Source: Streptomyces sp. SS1-1 (GTDB lineage: Bacteria; Actinomycetota; Actinomycetes; Streptomycetales; Streptomycetaceae). Taken from it: a DNA stretch of 64,000 nucleotides. The stretch's first letter is position 1. Each line of letters begins with the position of its first letter. Below the pieces are notes generated by a model. That model did no database searches and was not told where the DNA came from. It was given only the letters and a program-made list of their open reading frames with translations. Made by a program: the position numbers and the translations under genes. Positions 44,387-52,802 of this stretch are shown here, piece after piece. Location: NCBI RefSeq assembly GCF_008973465.1, contig NZ_WBXN01000004.1, positions 1,860,001 through 1,924,000 on the forward strand. Direction: 5' to 3'.

Positions 44387-46267
44387 ATGCACCTGCTCGA
44401 CCTGCTCGACGATCCCCGCCCGTTCGCCCTGCTGCGCCGTCGCGCGCCGGGCCACGACGAGAACACCGTGGAGGTCCTCCTCGGCCCCGTCGCCGCCCGC
44501 GACCGGCTGGCCGACCTCCCCGACGAGGGCCTGGCGCTCGTGCCGTTCCGGCAGATCCGCGAGCGCGGCTTCGACGTCCGCGACGACGGCACCCCGCTGC
44601 TGGTGCTGACGCCCGAGGAGTCGCACACCGTGCCGCTGGCCGACGCCCTGGCGCAGCTCCCCGCGCACGAGGTGCGGGTCGACGGCGGCGGCTTCGACGT
44701 CGGCGACGAGGAGTACGCGGAGATCGTCGGACGGGTCCTCGACGAGGAGATCGGGCGGGGCGAGGGCGCCAACTTCGTGATCCGGCGGACGTACGAGGGT
44801 CACATCGACGGGTTCTCGCGCGCCGACGCGCTCGCGCTGTTCCGGCGGCTGCTCGAGGGCGAACGGGGCGCGTACTGGACGTTCGTCGTCCACACCGGTG
44901 ACCGCACGCTGGTCGGGGCCAGCCCCGAGGTGCATGTGCGGATGTCGGGCGGCACGGTCGTGATGAACCCGATCAGCGGGACGTACCGCTATCCGGCGGG
45001 GGGCCCGGCCCCCGAGCACCTGCTGGACTTCCTCGCCGACGGCAAGGAGATCGAGGAGCTGTCGATGGTGGTCGACGAGGAGCTGAAGATGATGTGCACC
45101 GTCGGCGACATGGGCGGGGTCGTCGTCGGGCCCCGGCTGAAGGAGATGGCGCACCTCGCGCACACCGAGTACGAGCTGCGCGGGAGGTCCTCGCTGGACG
45201 CGCGGGAGGTGCTGCGGGAGACCATGTTCGCGGCGACCGTGACCGGCTCCCCCGTGCAGAACGCCTGCCGGGTCATCGAGCGGCACGAGTCCGGCGGGCG
45301 CGGCTACTACGCGGGCGCGCTGGCCCTGCTCGGCAGGGACTCCGGCGGGGCGCAGACCCTGGACTCCCCCATCCTGATCCGCACCGCCGACATCGACGCC
45401 GGCGGGCGGCTGCGGGTGCCGGTCGGCGCCACGCTGGTGCGCGGCTCGGACCCGGCGGGCGAGGTCGCCGAGACCCACGCGAAGGCGGCCGGGGTGCTGG
45501 CGGCCCTGGGGGTGGGGCCGTCCCGGCCGCGTACCGGGCACGCGCGCGTGCGGCTCGCCGACGACCCGCGGGTGCGGGCCGCGCTGGACGGGCGCCGGGC
45601 GTCGCTGGCGCCGTTCTGGCTGCGGATGCAGGAGCGGGGCGACGCGCTCACCGGGGACGCCCTGGTGGTCGACGGCGAGGACACCTTCACCGCGATGCTC
45701 GCGCACGTGCTGCGCTCCGGCGGCCTGGAGGTGAGCGTCCGGCGCTACGACGAGCCGGGGCTGCGGGAGGCGGTGCTCGCGCACGAGGGGCCGGTGGTGC
45801 TCGGTCCCGGCCCCGGTGACCCCTGCGACCTGTCCGACCCGAAGATGCGCTTCCTGCGGGACCTGACGGCCGAGGTCGTACGGCACCACCGGCACGGCGT
45901 GCTCGGCGTCTGCCTCGGCCATGAGCTGATCGCCGCCGAGCTGGGCCTGGACATCGTGCGCAAGGACGTGCCGTACCAGGGCGCGCAGACCACGGTCGAC
46001 CTGTTCGGGCGGCCGGAGACGGTCGGCTTCTACAACAGCTTCGTGGCGCGCTGCGACGACGAGGCGCTCCAGGAGCTGGCCGCGCACGGCGTCGAGGTGA
46101 GCCGGGCGGAGAACGGGGAGGTGCACGCCCTGCGCGGTCCCGGCTTCGCGGGGGTGCAGTTCCACCCCGAGTCGGTGCTGACGCTGAACGGCGCCGCGGT
46201 CGTCCGGGAGCTGGTGGGTCAGCTGCGCGGGACCAGCACGTTCTCGGAGCGGCGGCCCGCGGTGTAG
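44387..46267 (+). CDS. trpE: Fused anthranilate synthase (TrpE-TrpG)
   Basis: 626 aa. The N-terminal chorismate-binding domain (about 1-410; VIRRTYEGHIDGFSRADALA, GASPEVHVRMSGGTVVMNPISGT, GEIEELSMVVDEELKMM-like stretch) is fused to a C-terminal glutamine amidotransferase (GVCLGHE nucleophile, FHPES His-Glu). It makes anthranilate from chorismate and glutamine. The fused order resembles PhzE-type and Streptomyces trpEG proteins; with a Trp-codon leader upstream, a primary role in tryptophan synthesis is most likely. AAGGA precedes ATG 44387. Its last 49 nt overlap the convergent dehydrogenase gene. Confidence 0.94.
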   Translation: MHLLDLLDDPRPFALLRRRAPGHDENTVEVLLGPVAARDRLADLPDEGLALVPFRQIRERGFDVRDDGTPLLVLTPEESHTVPLADALAQLPAHEVRVDGGGFDVGDEEYAEIVGRVLDEEIGRGEGANFVIRRTYEGHIDGFSRADALALFRRLLEGERGAYWTFVVHTGDRTLVGASPEVHVRMSGGTVVMNPISGTYRYPAGGPAPEHLLDFLADGKEIEELSMVVDEELKMMCTVGDMGGVVVGPRLKEMAHLAHTEYELRGRSSLDAREVLRETMFAATVTGSPVQNACRVIERHESGGRGYYAGALALLGRDSGGAQTLDSPILIRTADIDAGGRLRVPVGATLVRGSDPAGEVAETHAKAAGVLAALGVGPSRPRTGHARVRLADDPRVRAALDGRRASLAPFWLRMQERGDALTGDALVVDGEDTFTAMLAHVLRSGGLEVSVRRYDEPGLREAVLAHEGPVVLGPGPGDPCDLSDPKMRFLRDLTAEVVRHHRHGVLGVCLGHELIAAELGLDIVRKDVPYQGAQTTVDLFGRPETVGFYNSFVARCDDEALQELAAHGVEVSRAENGEVHALRGPGFAGVQFHPESVLTLNGAAVVRELVGQLRGTSTFSERRPAV

Positions 46268-47214
46268 TCGAGGACGTTGCGCACGGTGGTGTCGACGATC
46301 TGACCGACGGCGTCCCGGGTGTAGTACGCCTGGTGCGAGGTGACCAGGACGTTCGGGAAGGTGACCAGGCGGGCCAGGGTGTCGTCCTCGATGGCCTGGA
46401 GCGACTTGTCGAGGAAGAACAGACCGGCCTCGGCCTCGTAGACGTCGAGGCCGACCCCGGTGAAGCGGCCCTCGCGCAGTTCGGCGACGAGGGCCGCGGT
46501 GTCGATGAGGCCGCCCCGGCTGGAGTTCACGAGGATCGCGTCGTCCTTCATGATCTTCAGCGCGTCCGCGTCGATCAGCCGGCTGGTCTCGGGCATCAGG
46601 GGGACGTGCAGGCTGATCAGGTCGGACTCGGCGAGCAGCCGCTCCTTGGGGACGTACTTCATGCCGAGCTGCATACAGGCGGGGTTCTCGGCGACGTCCC
46701 AGCCGAGCAGTTTCATGCCGAAGCCGTGGGCGATGCGGGCGAAGGCCTCGCCGATCTTCCCGGTGCCGAGGACGCCCGCGGTGCGGCCGTGCAGATCGCG
46801 GCCCATCAGTCCGTCGAGGCGGAAGTCGAAGTCACGCGTGCGCGTGGAGGCGCGCACGATCCGGCGGTTGACGGCCATGGCGAGGGTCCACGCGAACTCG
46901 GCCACCGAGTAGGGCGAGTAGTACGAGACCCGGGCGACGGTCATGCCGAGGTCGCCGGCGACGCCGAGGTCGATGTTGTTGAAGCCGGTGGAGCGCTGGG
47001 CGACCATCCGGGTGCCGCCGTCCGCGAGGGCCCGCAGCACGGAGGCGCCCAGGTCGCAGTTGACGCTGGTGCAGACGATCTCGTGGCCCGCCGCGATGGG
47101 GGCGGTGTCCTCGTTGAGGAAGACGTCCAGGCAGCGGACCGTGTGGTGGTCCCTGAACGCCTGCTCGATGAGGGGCTTCTCGTCGGCCTGCACGCCGAAG
47201 GCGACGATCTCCAA
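46219..47214 (-). CDS. D-2-hydroxyacid dehydrogenase (D-lactate dehydrogenase-like)
   Basis: 331 aa NAD-dependent enzyme, close to fermentative D-lactate dehydrogenases (LdhA type). Motifs: GTGKIGEAFARI (NAD loop), catalytic R in NSSRGGLIDT, E in LDVYEAE, H in TSHQAYYT. I set the start at TTG 47214 (MEIVAFGVQADEK), preceded by GGGAG 5-6 nt upstream, since homologues start at this point. Opening the frame to 47262 would run through a palindrome and add residues foreign to the family. Convergent with trpE, overlapping 49 nt at the 3' ends. Confidence 0.88.
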   Translation of the reverse strand: MEIVAFGVQADEKPLIEQAFRDHHTVRCLDVFLNEDTAPIAAGHEIVCTSVNCDLGASVLRALADGGTRMVAQRSTGFNNIDLGVAGDLGMTVARVSYYSPYSVAEFAWTLAMAVNRRIVRASTRTRDFDFRLDGLMGRDLHGRTAGVLGTGKIGEAFARIAHGFGMKLLGWDVAENPACMQLGMKYVPKERLLAESDLISLHVPLMPETSRLIDADALKIMKDDAILVNSSRGGLIDTAALVAELREGRFTGVGLDVYEAEAGLFFLDKSLQAIEDDTLARLVTFPNVLVTSHQAYYTRDAVGQIVDTTVRNVLDYTAGRRSENVLVPRS

Positions 47215-47236
47215 GGCTGCTCCCGCTCCGTAGGGC

Positions 47237-47261
47237 TGTGGGCCGCAATATACGGCCCACA
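47237..47261. promoter_or_regulatory. 25-bp palindrome upstream of the dehydrogenase gene
   Basis: TGTGGGCCG-CAATATA-CGGCCCACA: perfect 9-bp arms and a 7-nt AT-rich centre that includes a minus-strand TATATT. It lies between the pfkA stop (47297) and the TTG start. It could be an operator over the promoter or a pfkA terminator. It does not match the Rex redox operator as recalled. Confidence 0.55.
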
Positions 47262-47296
47262 ACCCCTCGCCGCCGGGCGGGCGGGCGCGGTGGCGG

Positions 47297-48325
47297 TCAG
47301 CCGAAGAAGACGCCGGCCTCGGCGTACAGCTCGGCGTCGACCGTCTTCAGCTTCGCCGTCGCCTCGGCGATGGGGACGCGCACGATGTCCGTGCCGCGCA
47401 GCGCGACCATCTTTCCGAAGTCGCCGTCGCGGACCGCCTCGATCGCGTGCAGTCCGAAGCGGGTGGCGAGCCAGCGGTCGAAGGCGCTCGGGGTGCCGCC
47501 GCGCTGGATGTGGCCGAGGACGGTGGTGCGGGCCTCCTTGCCGGTCCGCTTCTCGATCTCCTTGGCCAGCCACTCGCCGACCCCGGAGAGCCGCACGTGC
47601 CCGAAGGAGTCGAGCGACTCGTCCTTGAGCACCATGTCGCCGTCCTTGGGCATGGCGCCCTCGGCGACCACCACGATCGGGGCGTACGACGCCTTGAAGC
47701 GGGAGGTGATCCAGGCGCAGACCTTGTCGACGTCGAAGCGCTGCTCGGGGATGAGGATGACGTTGGCGCCGCCCGCCAGCCCGGAGTGCAGGGCGATCCA
47801 GCCGGCGTGACGGCCCATCACCTCGCAGACCAGCACGCGCATGTGGGACTCGGCGGTGGTGTGCAGCCGGTCGATGGCCTCCGTCGCGATGCCGACGGCG
47901 GTGTCGAAGCCGAAGGTGTAGTCGGTGGCGGACAGGTCGTTGTCGATGGTCTTCGGCACGCCGACGCAGGGCACGCCGTACTCGTCGGACAGCCGGGCGG
48001 CGACCCCGAGGGTGTCCTCGCCGCCGATGGCGATGAGCGCCTGGACCTCCTGCTTGGCGAGGTTGTCCTTGATGCGCCGGATGCCGTCCTGTTCCTTGAG
48101 GGGGTTGGTGCGCGAGGAGCCGAGGATGGTGCCGCCGCGGGGCAGGATGCCGCGCACGGCGGGGATGTCGAGACGGACGGTGTCGTTCTCGAGCGGACCT
48201 CGCCAGCCGTCCCGGAAGCCCACGAAGTCGTAGCCGTACTCCTGTACGCCCTTGCGGACGACGGCCCGGATGACGGCGTTGAGACCGGGGCAGTCGCCGC
48301 CTCCGGTCAGTACTCCGACCCGCAT
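47297..48325 (-). CDS. pfkA: 6-phosphofructokinase (residues of PPi-dependent type)
   Basis: 342 aa PfkA-family enzyme: GGGDCPGLNAVIR, GSSRTNP, GGEDT (101-105), PKTIDND (124-130) with the catalytic Asp, and GHIQRGGTPSAFDR. The residue after GGE is D104, and K125 corresponds to E. coli residue 124. In ATP-dependent PFKs both are Gly; the Asp/Lys pair is the mark of PPi-dependent enzymes. I therefore keep the phosphoryl donor open. GAAGGGA lies 7 nt before ATG 48325. The 139-nt gap upstream separates it from macR-like. Confidence 0.93.
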   Translation of the reverse strand: MRVGVLTGGGDCPGLNAVIRAVVRKGVQEYGYDFVGFRDGWRGPLENDTVRLDIPAVRGILPRGGTILGSSRTNPLKEQDGIRRIKDNLAKQEVQALIAIGGEDTLGVAARLSDEYGVPCVGVPKTIDNDLSATDYTFGFDTAVGIATEAIDRLHTTAESHMRVLVCEVMGRHAGWIALHSGLAGGANVILIPEQRFDVDKVCAWITSRFKASYAPIVVVAEGAMPKDGDMVLKDESLDSFGHVRLSGVGEWLAKEIEKRTGKEARTTVLGHIQRGGTPSAFDRWLATRFGLHAIEAVRDGDFGKMVALRGTDIVRVPIAEATAKLKTVDAELYAEAGVFFG

Positions 48326-48433
48326 GGAAATGTCCCTTCGCCGCGGTTGCCTGGTGAGGCCACGCTAATGGTGAGCCACGTCACACAGCGATGGGTCGGA
48401 CCGGCAATTCCGGTGAACGGCCGGGGATTCGGC

Positions 48434-48448
48434 TTGACGGCTCGTCAA
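48434..48448. terminator. Short hairpin after the response regulator gene
   Basis: TTGACG-GCT-CGTCAA with flanking C/G pairs, 17 nt beyond the response regulator stop on the minus strand. A weak terminator or the upstream part of the pfkA promoter region. Confidence 0.3.
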
Positions 48449-48464
48449 ACCGGCGACGCGCGGT

Positions 48465-49157
48465 TCACTCGTCGTCGAGGCCCCGCTCTATCGCGTACCG
48501 CACGAGCTCCACCCGGTTGTGCAGCTGGAGCTTGCCGAGGGTGTTCTGCACGTGGTTCTGCACCGTGCGGTGGGAGATGACGAGGCGTTCGGCGATCTGC
48601 TTGTAGCTCAGGCCCTTCGCGACCAGGCGCAGCACCTCGGTCTCCCGCTCGGTCAGCTGCGGGGCGCCCGCCCGGCCGGTCTCCTGCGCGGGCGGCGCCG
48701 GCTCGGCGGCCAGCCTGCGGTACTCGCCGAGGACCAGCCCGGCCAGGCCCGGCGTGAACACCGGGTCGCCGACGGCCGTCCGGCGGACCGCGTCCAGCAG
48801 CTCCTCGGTCGACGCCGACTTCAGCAGATAGCCGGTCGCACCCGACTTCACGGCCTCCAGCACGTCGGCGTGCTCGCCGCTCGCGGACAGCACGAGGACG
48901 CGCAGCGCGGGGTTGTGCGCGACGAGTTCCTTGCAGACCTGCACACCGGGCTTGGCGGGCAGGTTGAGGTCGAGCACCAGGACGTCGGGGCCGGCGGCCT
49001 TGGCGCGGCGCACCGCCTGCTCGCCGTCGCCCGCGGTGGCGACGACCTCGAAGCCGGACGCGCCCAGGTCGCGGGCGACCGCGTCGCGCCACATCGGGTG
49101 GTCGTCGACCACCATCACCCTGATGGGCTCCCGCCGGCCGTCCATGCCGTCCGTCAT
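48465..49157 (-). CDS. macR: NarL/LuxR response regulator, MacR-like
   Basis: 230 aa: receiver domain with acidic pair D18-D19, phospho-acceptor D63 and K113, then a LuxR-type helix-turn-helix (LTERETEVLRLVAKGLSYKQIAERLVISHRTVQNHV). It is coupled to the kinase gene by an ATGA overlap. Position and composition match MacR of S. coelicolor (SCO2120, recalled), which controls membrane proteins important for aerial growth and antibiotic production and binds TGAGTAC-nn-GTACTCA. The gene symbol rests on synteny plus domain layout. Confidence 0.85.
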   Translation of the reverse strand: MTDGMDGRREPIRVMVVDDHPMWRDAVARDLGASGFEVVATAGDGEQAVRRAKAAGPDVLVLDLNLPAKPGVQVCKELVAHNPALRVLVLSASGEHADVLEAVKSGATGYLLKSASTEELLDAVRRTAVGDPVFTPGLAGLVLGEYRRLAAEPAPPAQETGRAGAPQLTERETEVLRLVAKGLSYKQIAERLVISHRTVQNHVQNTLGKLQLHNRVELVRYAIERGLDDE

Positions 49158-50389
49158 CGCTGTTCCGCCTTCCCCCGTGAGGCACTGCCGGCCTTCGGTA
49201 CCTTCAGTTCCACTTCGGTGCCCTGCCCCGGCACCGAGATGACCTCGGCGGTGCCGCCGAGGTCGCGCAGCCGTCCCCGGATCGACTGGGCGACGCCGAG
49301 CCGGCCCTCGCCCTCGGCCTCGGCGAGCCGGCCCTCGGGGATGCCGGGGCCGTCGTCCCGGACGGTGACGAGCACCTCGCCGGGCTCGTCCTCGACGAGG
49401 ATCCACGCGCGCGCCTCGGCCCCGGCGTGCGCGCGCACGTTGTCCAGGGCGGCCCCGACGGCGGCCGTCAGCTCCCGCGCGGCGGCCCGGGGCAGCGGCA
49501 CGGGCGCCCCGGGCTCCGCGAGGACGACCCGCGCGCCGGCGTACGGGGCGAGCAGCGACCGCAGGTCCACCGGCCCGCCGTCGCCCTCGTCGTCCGGCAC
49601 CTCCACGACCCGGACGACAGCGCCCTCGGTCGCGTCCTCCGACACCCGGGACACCGGCACCAGGCCGCCGGAGACCAGGGTGCGCAGGGCCACCTCCTGT
49701 TCGCCCGCCATCCGGCCGAGCTCGGCCGCCTCGCCGCCGATGACGGCGCCGCGCCGTTGCACCATCGCCAGCACCTGCAGCACGCTGTCGTGGATGTCCC
49801 GGGCCAGCCGCTCCCGTTCACGGGTGGCCGCCTCGATCTCCAGGGCGCGGGCCAGGGTGCGCTCGGAGGCGCGGGCGACCTCGACGACGTAGCCGATGGC
49901 GATGGACGCGATCCAGACGAGCAGCACCATGTGGATGGTGTCGCGGGTGGGCACCCCGGCGCGCTCGGCGAGGTTGGCGACGGCGACCAGCGTGGAGGCG
50001 AAGGCGGCCCAGCGCCAGCCGCCCTTGATGGCGAAGGCCAGCACGGCGCCCGCCGTCCAGATCGACGGCAGGGTGGGCGCCCCGGCGTCGATCCGCTCGG
50101 GCGACTCCGCGATCCGGGTCAGCAGGATGCCGACGACGGCGACGGACAGGTCCACGGCCAGGAAGGGCCGGGTGCAGCTCGCCGCGTTGGCGACCCTCGG
50201 CAGGGTGGCCAGCGTCCACACGACCAGGACGGCGTAGTAGCCGAGGGCCACCCAGGGGCGGGCCACCTGGTCGTGCGCGCTGACGAACAGGCCGATCGCG
50301 TAGACCATGGTCAGTACGCGGTACCCGGCGAGCGCGCGCCACAGCGGCTGCTCGACCGACATCCTCATGACCCGCTCACGGCTGGCCAC
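49154..50389 (-). CDS. macS: Sensor histidine kinase, MacS-like
   Basis: 411 aa. An N-terminal membrane module of about six helices (20-165), then a HisKA_3 dimerisation domain with the phospho-acceptor H200 (RDIHDSVLQVLAMV) and an HATPase domain (VGAALDNVRAHA, VRDDGPGIP, GRLGVAQSIRGRL). The start is probably GTG 50389 or an in-frame ATG about 7-10 codons later. It lies directly upstream of the MacR-like regulator, which it should phosphorylate. The signal is unknown; a hydrophobic sensor without a large external loop suggests membrane stress. Confidence 0.85.
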   Translation of the reverse strand: MASRERVMRMSVEQPLWRALAGYRVLTMVYAIGLFVSAHDQVARPWVALGYYAVLVVWTLATLPRVANAASCTRPFLAVDLSVAVVGILLTRIAESPERIDAGAPTLPSIWTAGAVLAFAIKGGWRWAAFASTLVAVANLAERAGVPTRDTIHMVLLVWIASIAIGYVVEVARASERTLARALEIEAATRERERLARDIHDSVLQVLAMVQRRGAVIGGEAAELGRMAGEQEVALRTLVSGGLVPVSRVSEDATEGAVVRVVEVPDDEGDGGPVDLRSLLAPYAGARVVLAEPGAPVPLPRAAARELTAAVGAALDNVRAHAGAEARAWILVEDEPGEVLVTVRDDGPGIPEGRLAEAEGEGRLGVAQSIRGRLRDLGGTAEVISVPGQGTEVELKVPKAGSASRGKAEQR

Positions 50390-50422
50390 GCCCCCACCCC
50401 CTGTGTGCCGGACCGGCCGCCC

Positions 50423-51175
50423 CTACCGGGCCCCGGGACGCTCCCCGTCCGGCTGCTTCGTCTTCTTCGCCTGTTCCTTCTCGGCCTTGGCGGCCTCCGC
50501 GATCTGCCGCTTGGCGGCGGTCGCGTACATGTCGACGTACTCCTGGCCGGAGAGCTTCATGATCTCGTACATGACCTCGTCGGTCAGCGCCCGCAGGACG
50601 AACCGGTCGTGCTCCATGCCCTGGTACCGGCTGAAGTCCATCGGCCTGCCGATCCGGATGCCCGGCCGCATCAGCTTGGGCATGACCTGTCCGGGCGGCT
50701 GGATCTTCTCGGTGTCGATCATGGCGACGGGGATGACCGGCGCCCCGGTGGCGAGCGCCACGCGCGCGAGGCCGCCCGGCTTGCCCCGGTAGAGCCGTCC
50801 GTCGGGCGAGCGGGTGCCCTCCGGGTAGATCCCGAACAGCTCGCCCCGCTCGAGCACCTCTATGCCGCTCCTGATGGCCGCCTCACCCGCGCCGCGCCCG
50901 CCCGAGCGGTCCACCGGCAGCTGGCCGACGCCCTTGAAGAACGCCGCCGTCAGCCGGCCCTTGACCCCCGGGGTGGTGAAGTACTCGGCCTTCGCGATGA
51001 ACGTCACCTTGCGGTCGAGGACCACGGGCAGGAAGAACGAGTCGGAGAACGACAGGTGGTTGCTGGCCAGGATCGCGGGCCCCTCGGCGGGAACGTTCTC
51101 CAGGCCCTCCACCCAGGGCCGGAAGGCGACCTTCAACGGTCCCCCGATGGCCACCTTCATCGCGCCGTACAACAA
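50423..51175 (-). CDS. 1-acyl-sn-glycerol-3-phosphate acyltransferase family protein
   Basis: 250 aa PlsC-like acyltransferase, likely for phosphatidic acid synthesis or a related lipid acylation. Motif I NHLSFSD (H40, D45) and motif III YPEGTRSPDG are intact, with the VPVAMIDT block behind. The start is TTG 51175 with AGGAGG 7 nt upstream, a good spacing; ATG 51160 is an alternative. The C-terminus is a Lys/Ala-rich helix. The syntenic mycobacterial gene is Rv2182c. Confidence 0.88.
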   Translation of the reverse strand: MLYGAMKVAIGGPLKVAFRPWVEGLENVPAEGPAILASNHLSFSDSFFLPVVLDRKVTFIAKAEYFTTPGVKGRLTAAFFKGVGQLPVDRSGGRGAGEAAIRSGIEVLERGELFGIYPEGTRSPDGRLYRGKPGGLARVALATGAPVIPVAMIDTEKIQPPGQVMPKLMRPGIRIGRPMDFSRYQGMEHDRFVLRALTDEVMYEIMKLSGQEYVDMYATAAKRQIAEAAKAEKEQAKKTKQPDGERPGAR

Positions 51176-51241
51176 CCCTGTGCCTCCTGTGTGTGTGGAG
51201 GAGACCTTAACCCGGAGGGCGGCCGAAGGACCCGACGGCCC

Positions 51242-51280
51242 TGGTCGGTGTCAGTGCGGTCGCGTACGGTGAACCTCACC
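51242..51280 (+). promoter_or_regulatory. Putative promoter with small palindrome before the hydrolase gene
   Basis: TGGTCG (51242-51247), a 17-nt spacer, TACGGT (51265-51270), and a GGTGA-ACC-TCACC palindrome at 51268-51280. The start site would fall within it, so a repressor may act here. Weak match. Confidence 0.3.
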
Positions 51281-51366
51281 GGGCTGTACCGACACGTGGC
51301 CGCCGCGTGAGCCGATGTCGTCGTGCACGTCCATGCCGTCCCTCCTCACGAACGGGAGACCGTAAG

Positions 51367-52146
51367 GTGCCGGTCCTTCCTGGAGCCGAGCCGTACCGCC
51401 ACGAGGGCACCGAGATCGGGGTCCTCCTGTGCCACGGGTTCACCGGCTCCCCGCAGTCGCTGCGCCCCTGGGCGGAGCATCTCGCCGCGCGCGGGTACAC
51501 CGTCTCGGTGCCGCTGCTGCCGGGGCACGGCACGCGCTGGGAGGACCTGCGGATCACCGGCTGGCAGGACTGGTACGCCGAGGTCGACCGCGAGCTGCGC
51601 GCCCTGCGCGACCGCTGCTCCCGGGTCTTCACCGGCGGTCTGTCCCTGGGCGGCGCCCTGGCGCTGCGGCTGGCCGCCCGGCACGGCCGGGACGTGGCCG
51701 GAGTGGTGGCGGTGAACCCGGCGAACCGGGTGCACGGCCTGGCCGCGCGCACCCTGCCGGTCACCCGCCACCTGGTGCGCACGGTCCCCGGGATCGCCGG
51801 TGACCTCGCGAAGGAGGGTGCCGTGGAGGTCGGCTACGACCGGGTGCCGCTGCACGCGGCGCACTCCCTGCGGTCCTTCCTCCGCCTGGTCGACGGCGAG
51901 CTGCCGCAGGTCACGCAGCCCCTGCTGCTCCTGCGCAGCGGACAGGACCGGGTGGTGCCCGCGGCGGACTCGGCCCGGATCCTCAGCCGGGTGTCGTCCA
52001 CCGACGTGACGGAGATCGCGCTGGAACAGAGCCGTCATGTCGCGACGTTGGACCATGACGCGGACCGGATCCACGAGGAGAGCCTCGCATTCATCGGCCG
52101 GCTCGCGACCGGTGCCGGCAAGGAAGGGACGACCGCACGTGGCTGA
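51367..52146 (+). CDS. Alpha/beta hydrolase (carboxylesterase/monoacylglycerol lipase-like)
   Basis: 259 aa serine hydrolase: oxyanion region CHGFTGSP (about 22-29), nucleophile S93 in GLSLGG, Asp in SGQDRVVP and His in SRHVATLDHD. The compact size and motif set resemble Est30-type carboxylesterases and bacterial monoacylglycerol lipases. GGGAG lies 8 nt before GTG 51367. The following gene overlaps its end by 8 nt, so they are co-translated. Being next to an acyltransferase suggests lipid turnover. Confidence 0.88.
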   Translation: MPVLPGAEPYRHEGTEIGVLLCHGFTGSPQSLRPWAEHLAARGYTVSVPLLPGHGTRWEDLRITGWQDWYAEVDRELRALRDRCSRVFTGGLSLGGALALRLAARHGRDVAGVVAVNPANRVHGLAARTLPVTRHLVRTVPGIAGDLAKEGAVEVGYDRVPLHAAHSLRSFLRLVDGELPQVTQPLLLLRSGQDRVVPAADSARILSRVSSTDVTEIALEQSRHVATLDHDADRIHEESLAFIGRLATGAGKEGTTARG

Positions 52147-52780
52147 GCACGACTCCGGCTCCGACCGCGACAGACACGAGGAGCGCGAGCCCGACGAGCA
52201 GCATGTCCCGTTCGACGAGGACGCCGCCTGGGCCGCGATCGTCGCCGGGTACGGCGAGGAGCCGACGGACCCGCCCGGGACCAAGCCGTTCAAGTCGGTC
52301 GAGGACCTGGCGCTGCTCGAACCGGGCACCAACGACGCCCCGGCCGGCGCCGCGGACGCCGAGCCGCAGGGCGAGCGCGCCGAGCCCGGCGACACCGCCG
52401 TGAAGGACGACAAGGGCACGGGCGACACCCCGGTGCGCCCGCTGGGCGCCTCCGTCTCCTTCGCGCCCGGCGTCGGCCCCCGCGACTACAGCGTGCCCGA
52501 GCCGTCGGAGGACGACTTCGACGCCGACGACGAGGGCCACTTCGTCCCGCCGGAGCCGCCGCCGCTGCCCGAGGCGGACGTGACCGCGAAGTTCGCCTGG
52601 CTGGCCGTGGTCGGCGGGCCGGTCCTGCTGCTGCTCATCGTCCTGTTCGGCTGGGACATGACGTGGTGGCTGGCCACGCTCAGCATCGGCGGCTTCCTCG
52701 GCGGCTTCGCCACGCTGGTGATGCGGATGAAGACGGACGACGAGGACGGCGACGACCCCGGCCGGGGCGCCGTCGTCTGA
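52139..52780 (+). CDS. Membrane protein with acidic N-terminal region
   Basis: 213 aa from GTG 52139 (GGAAGGGA upstream). A long acidic, disordered cytoplasmic stretch (about 1-150, rich in Asp/Glu/Pro) precedes two membrane segments (about 155-172 and 177-195) and a short Asp-rich tail. Family not recognised; conserved in Streptomyces by recall of its position. It is translationally coupled to the hydrolase by an 8-nt overlap. Confidence 0.75.
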   Translation: MAEHDSGSDRDRHEEREPDEQHVPFDEDAAWAAIVAGYGEEPTDPPGTKPFKSVEDLALLEPGTNDAPAGAADAEPQGERAEPGDTAVKDDKGTGDTPVRPLGASVSFAPGVGPRDYSVPEPSEDDFDADDEGHFVPPEPPPLPEADVTAKFAWLAVVGGPVLLLLIVLFGWDMTWWLATLSIGGFLGGFATLVMRMKTDDEDGDDPGRGAVV

Positions 52781-52802
52781 CCGGGCGCCCGCCGCCCCGC
52801 CC

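Noticed and set aside
47237..47261. Rex operator
   Set aside because: The arms (TGTGGGCCG) and 7-nt centre do not fit the recalled Rex consensus TGTGAAC-type site.
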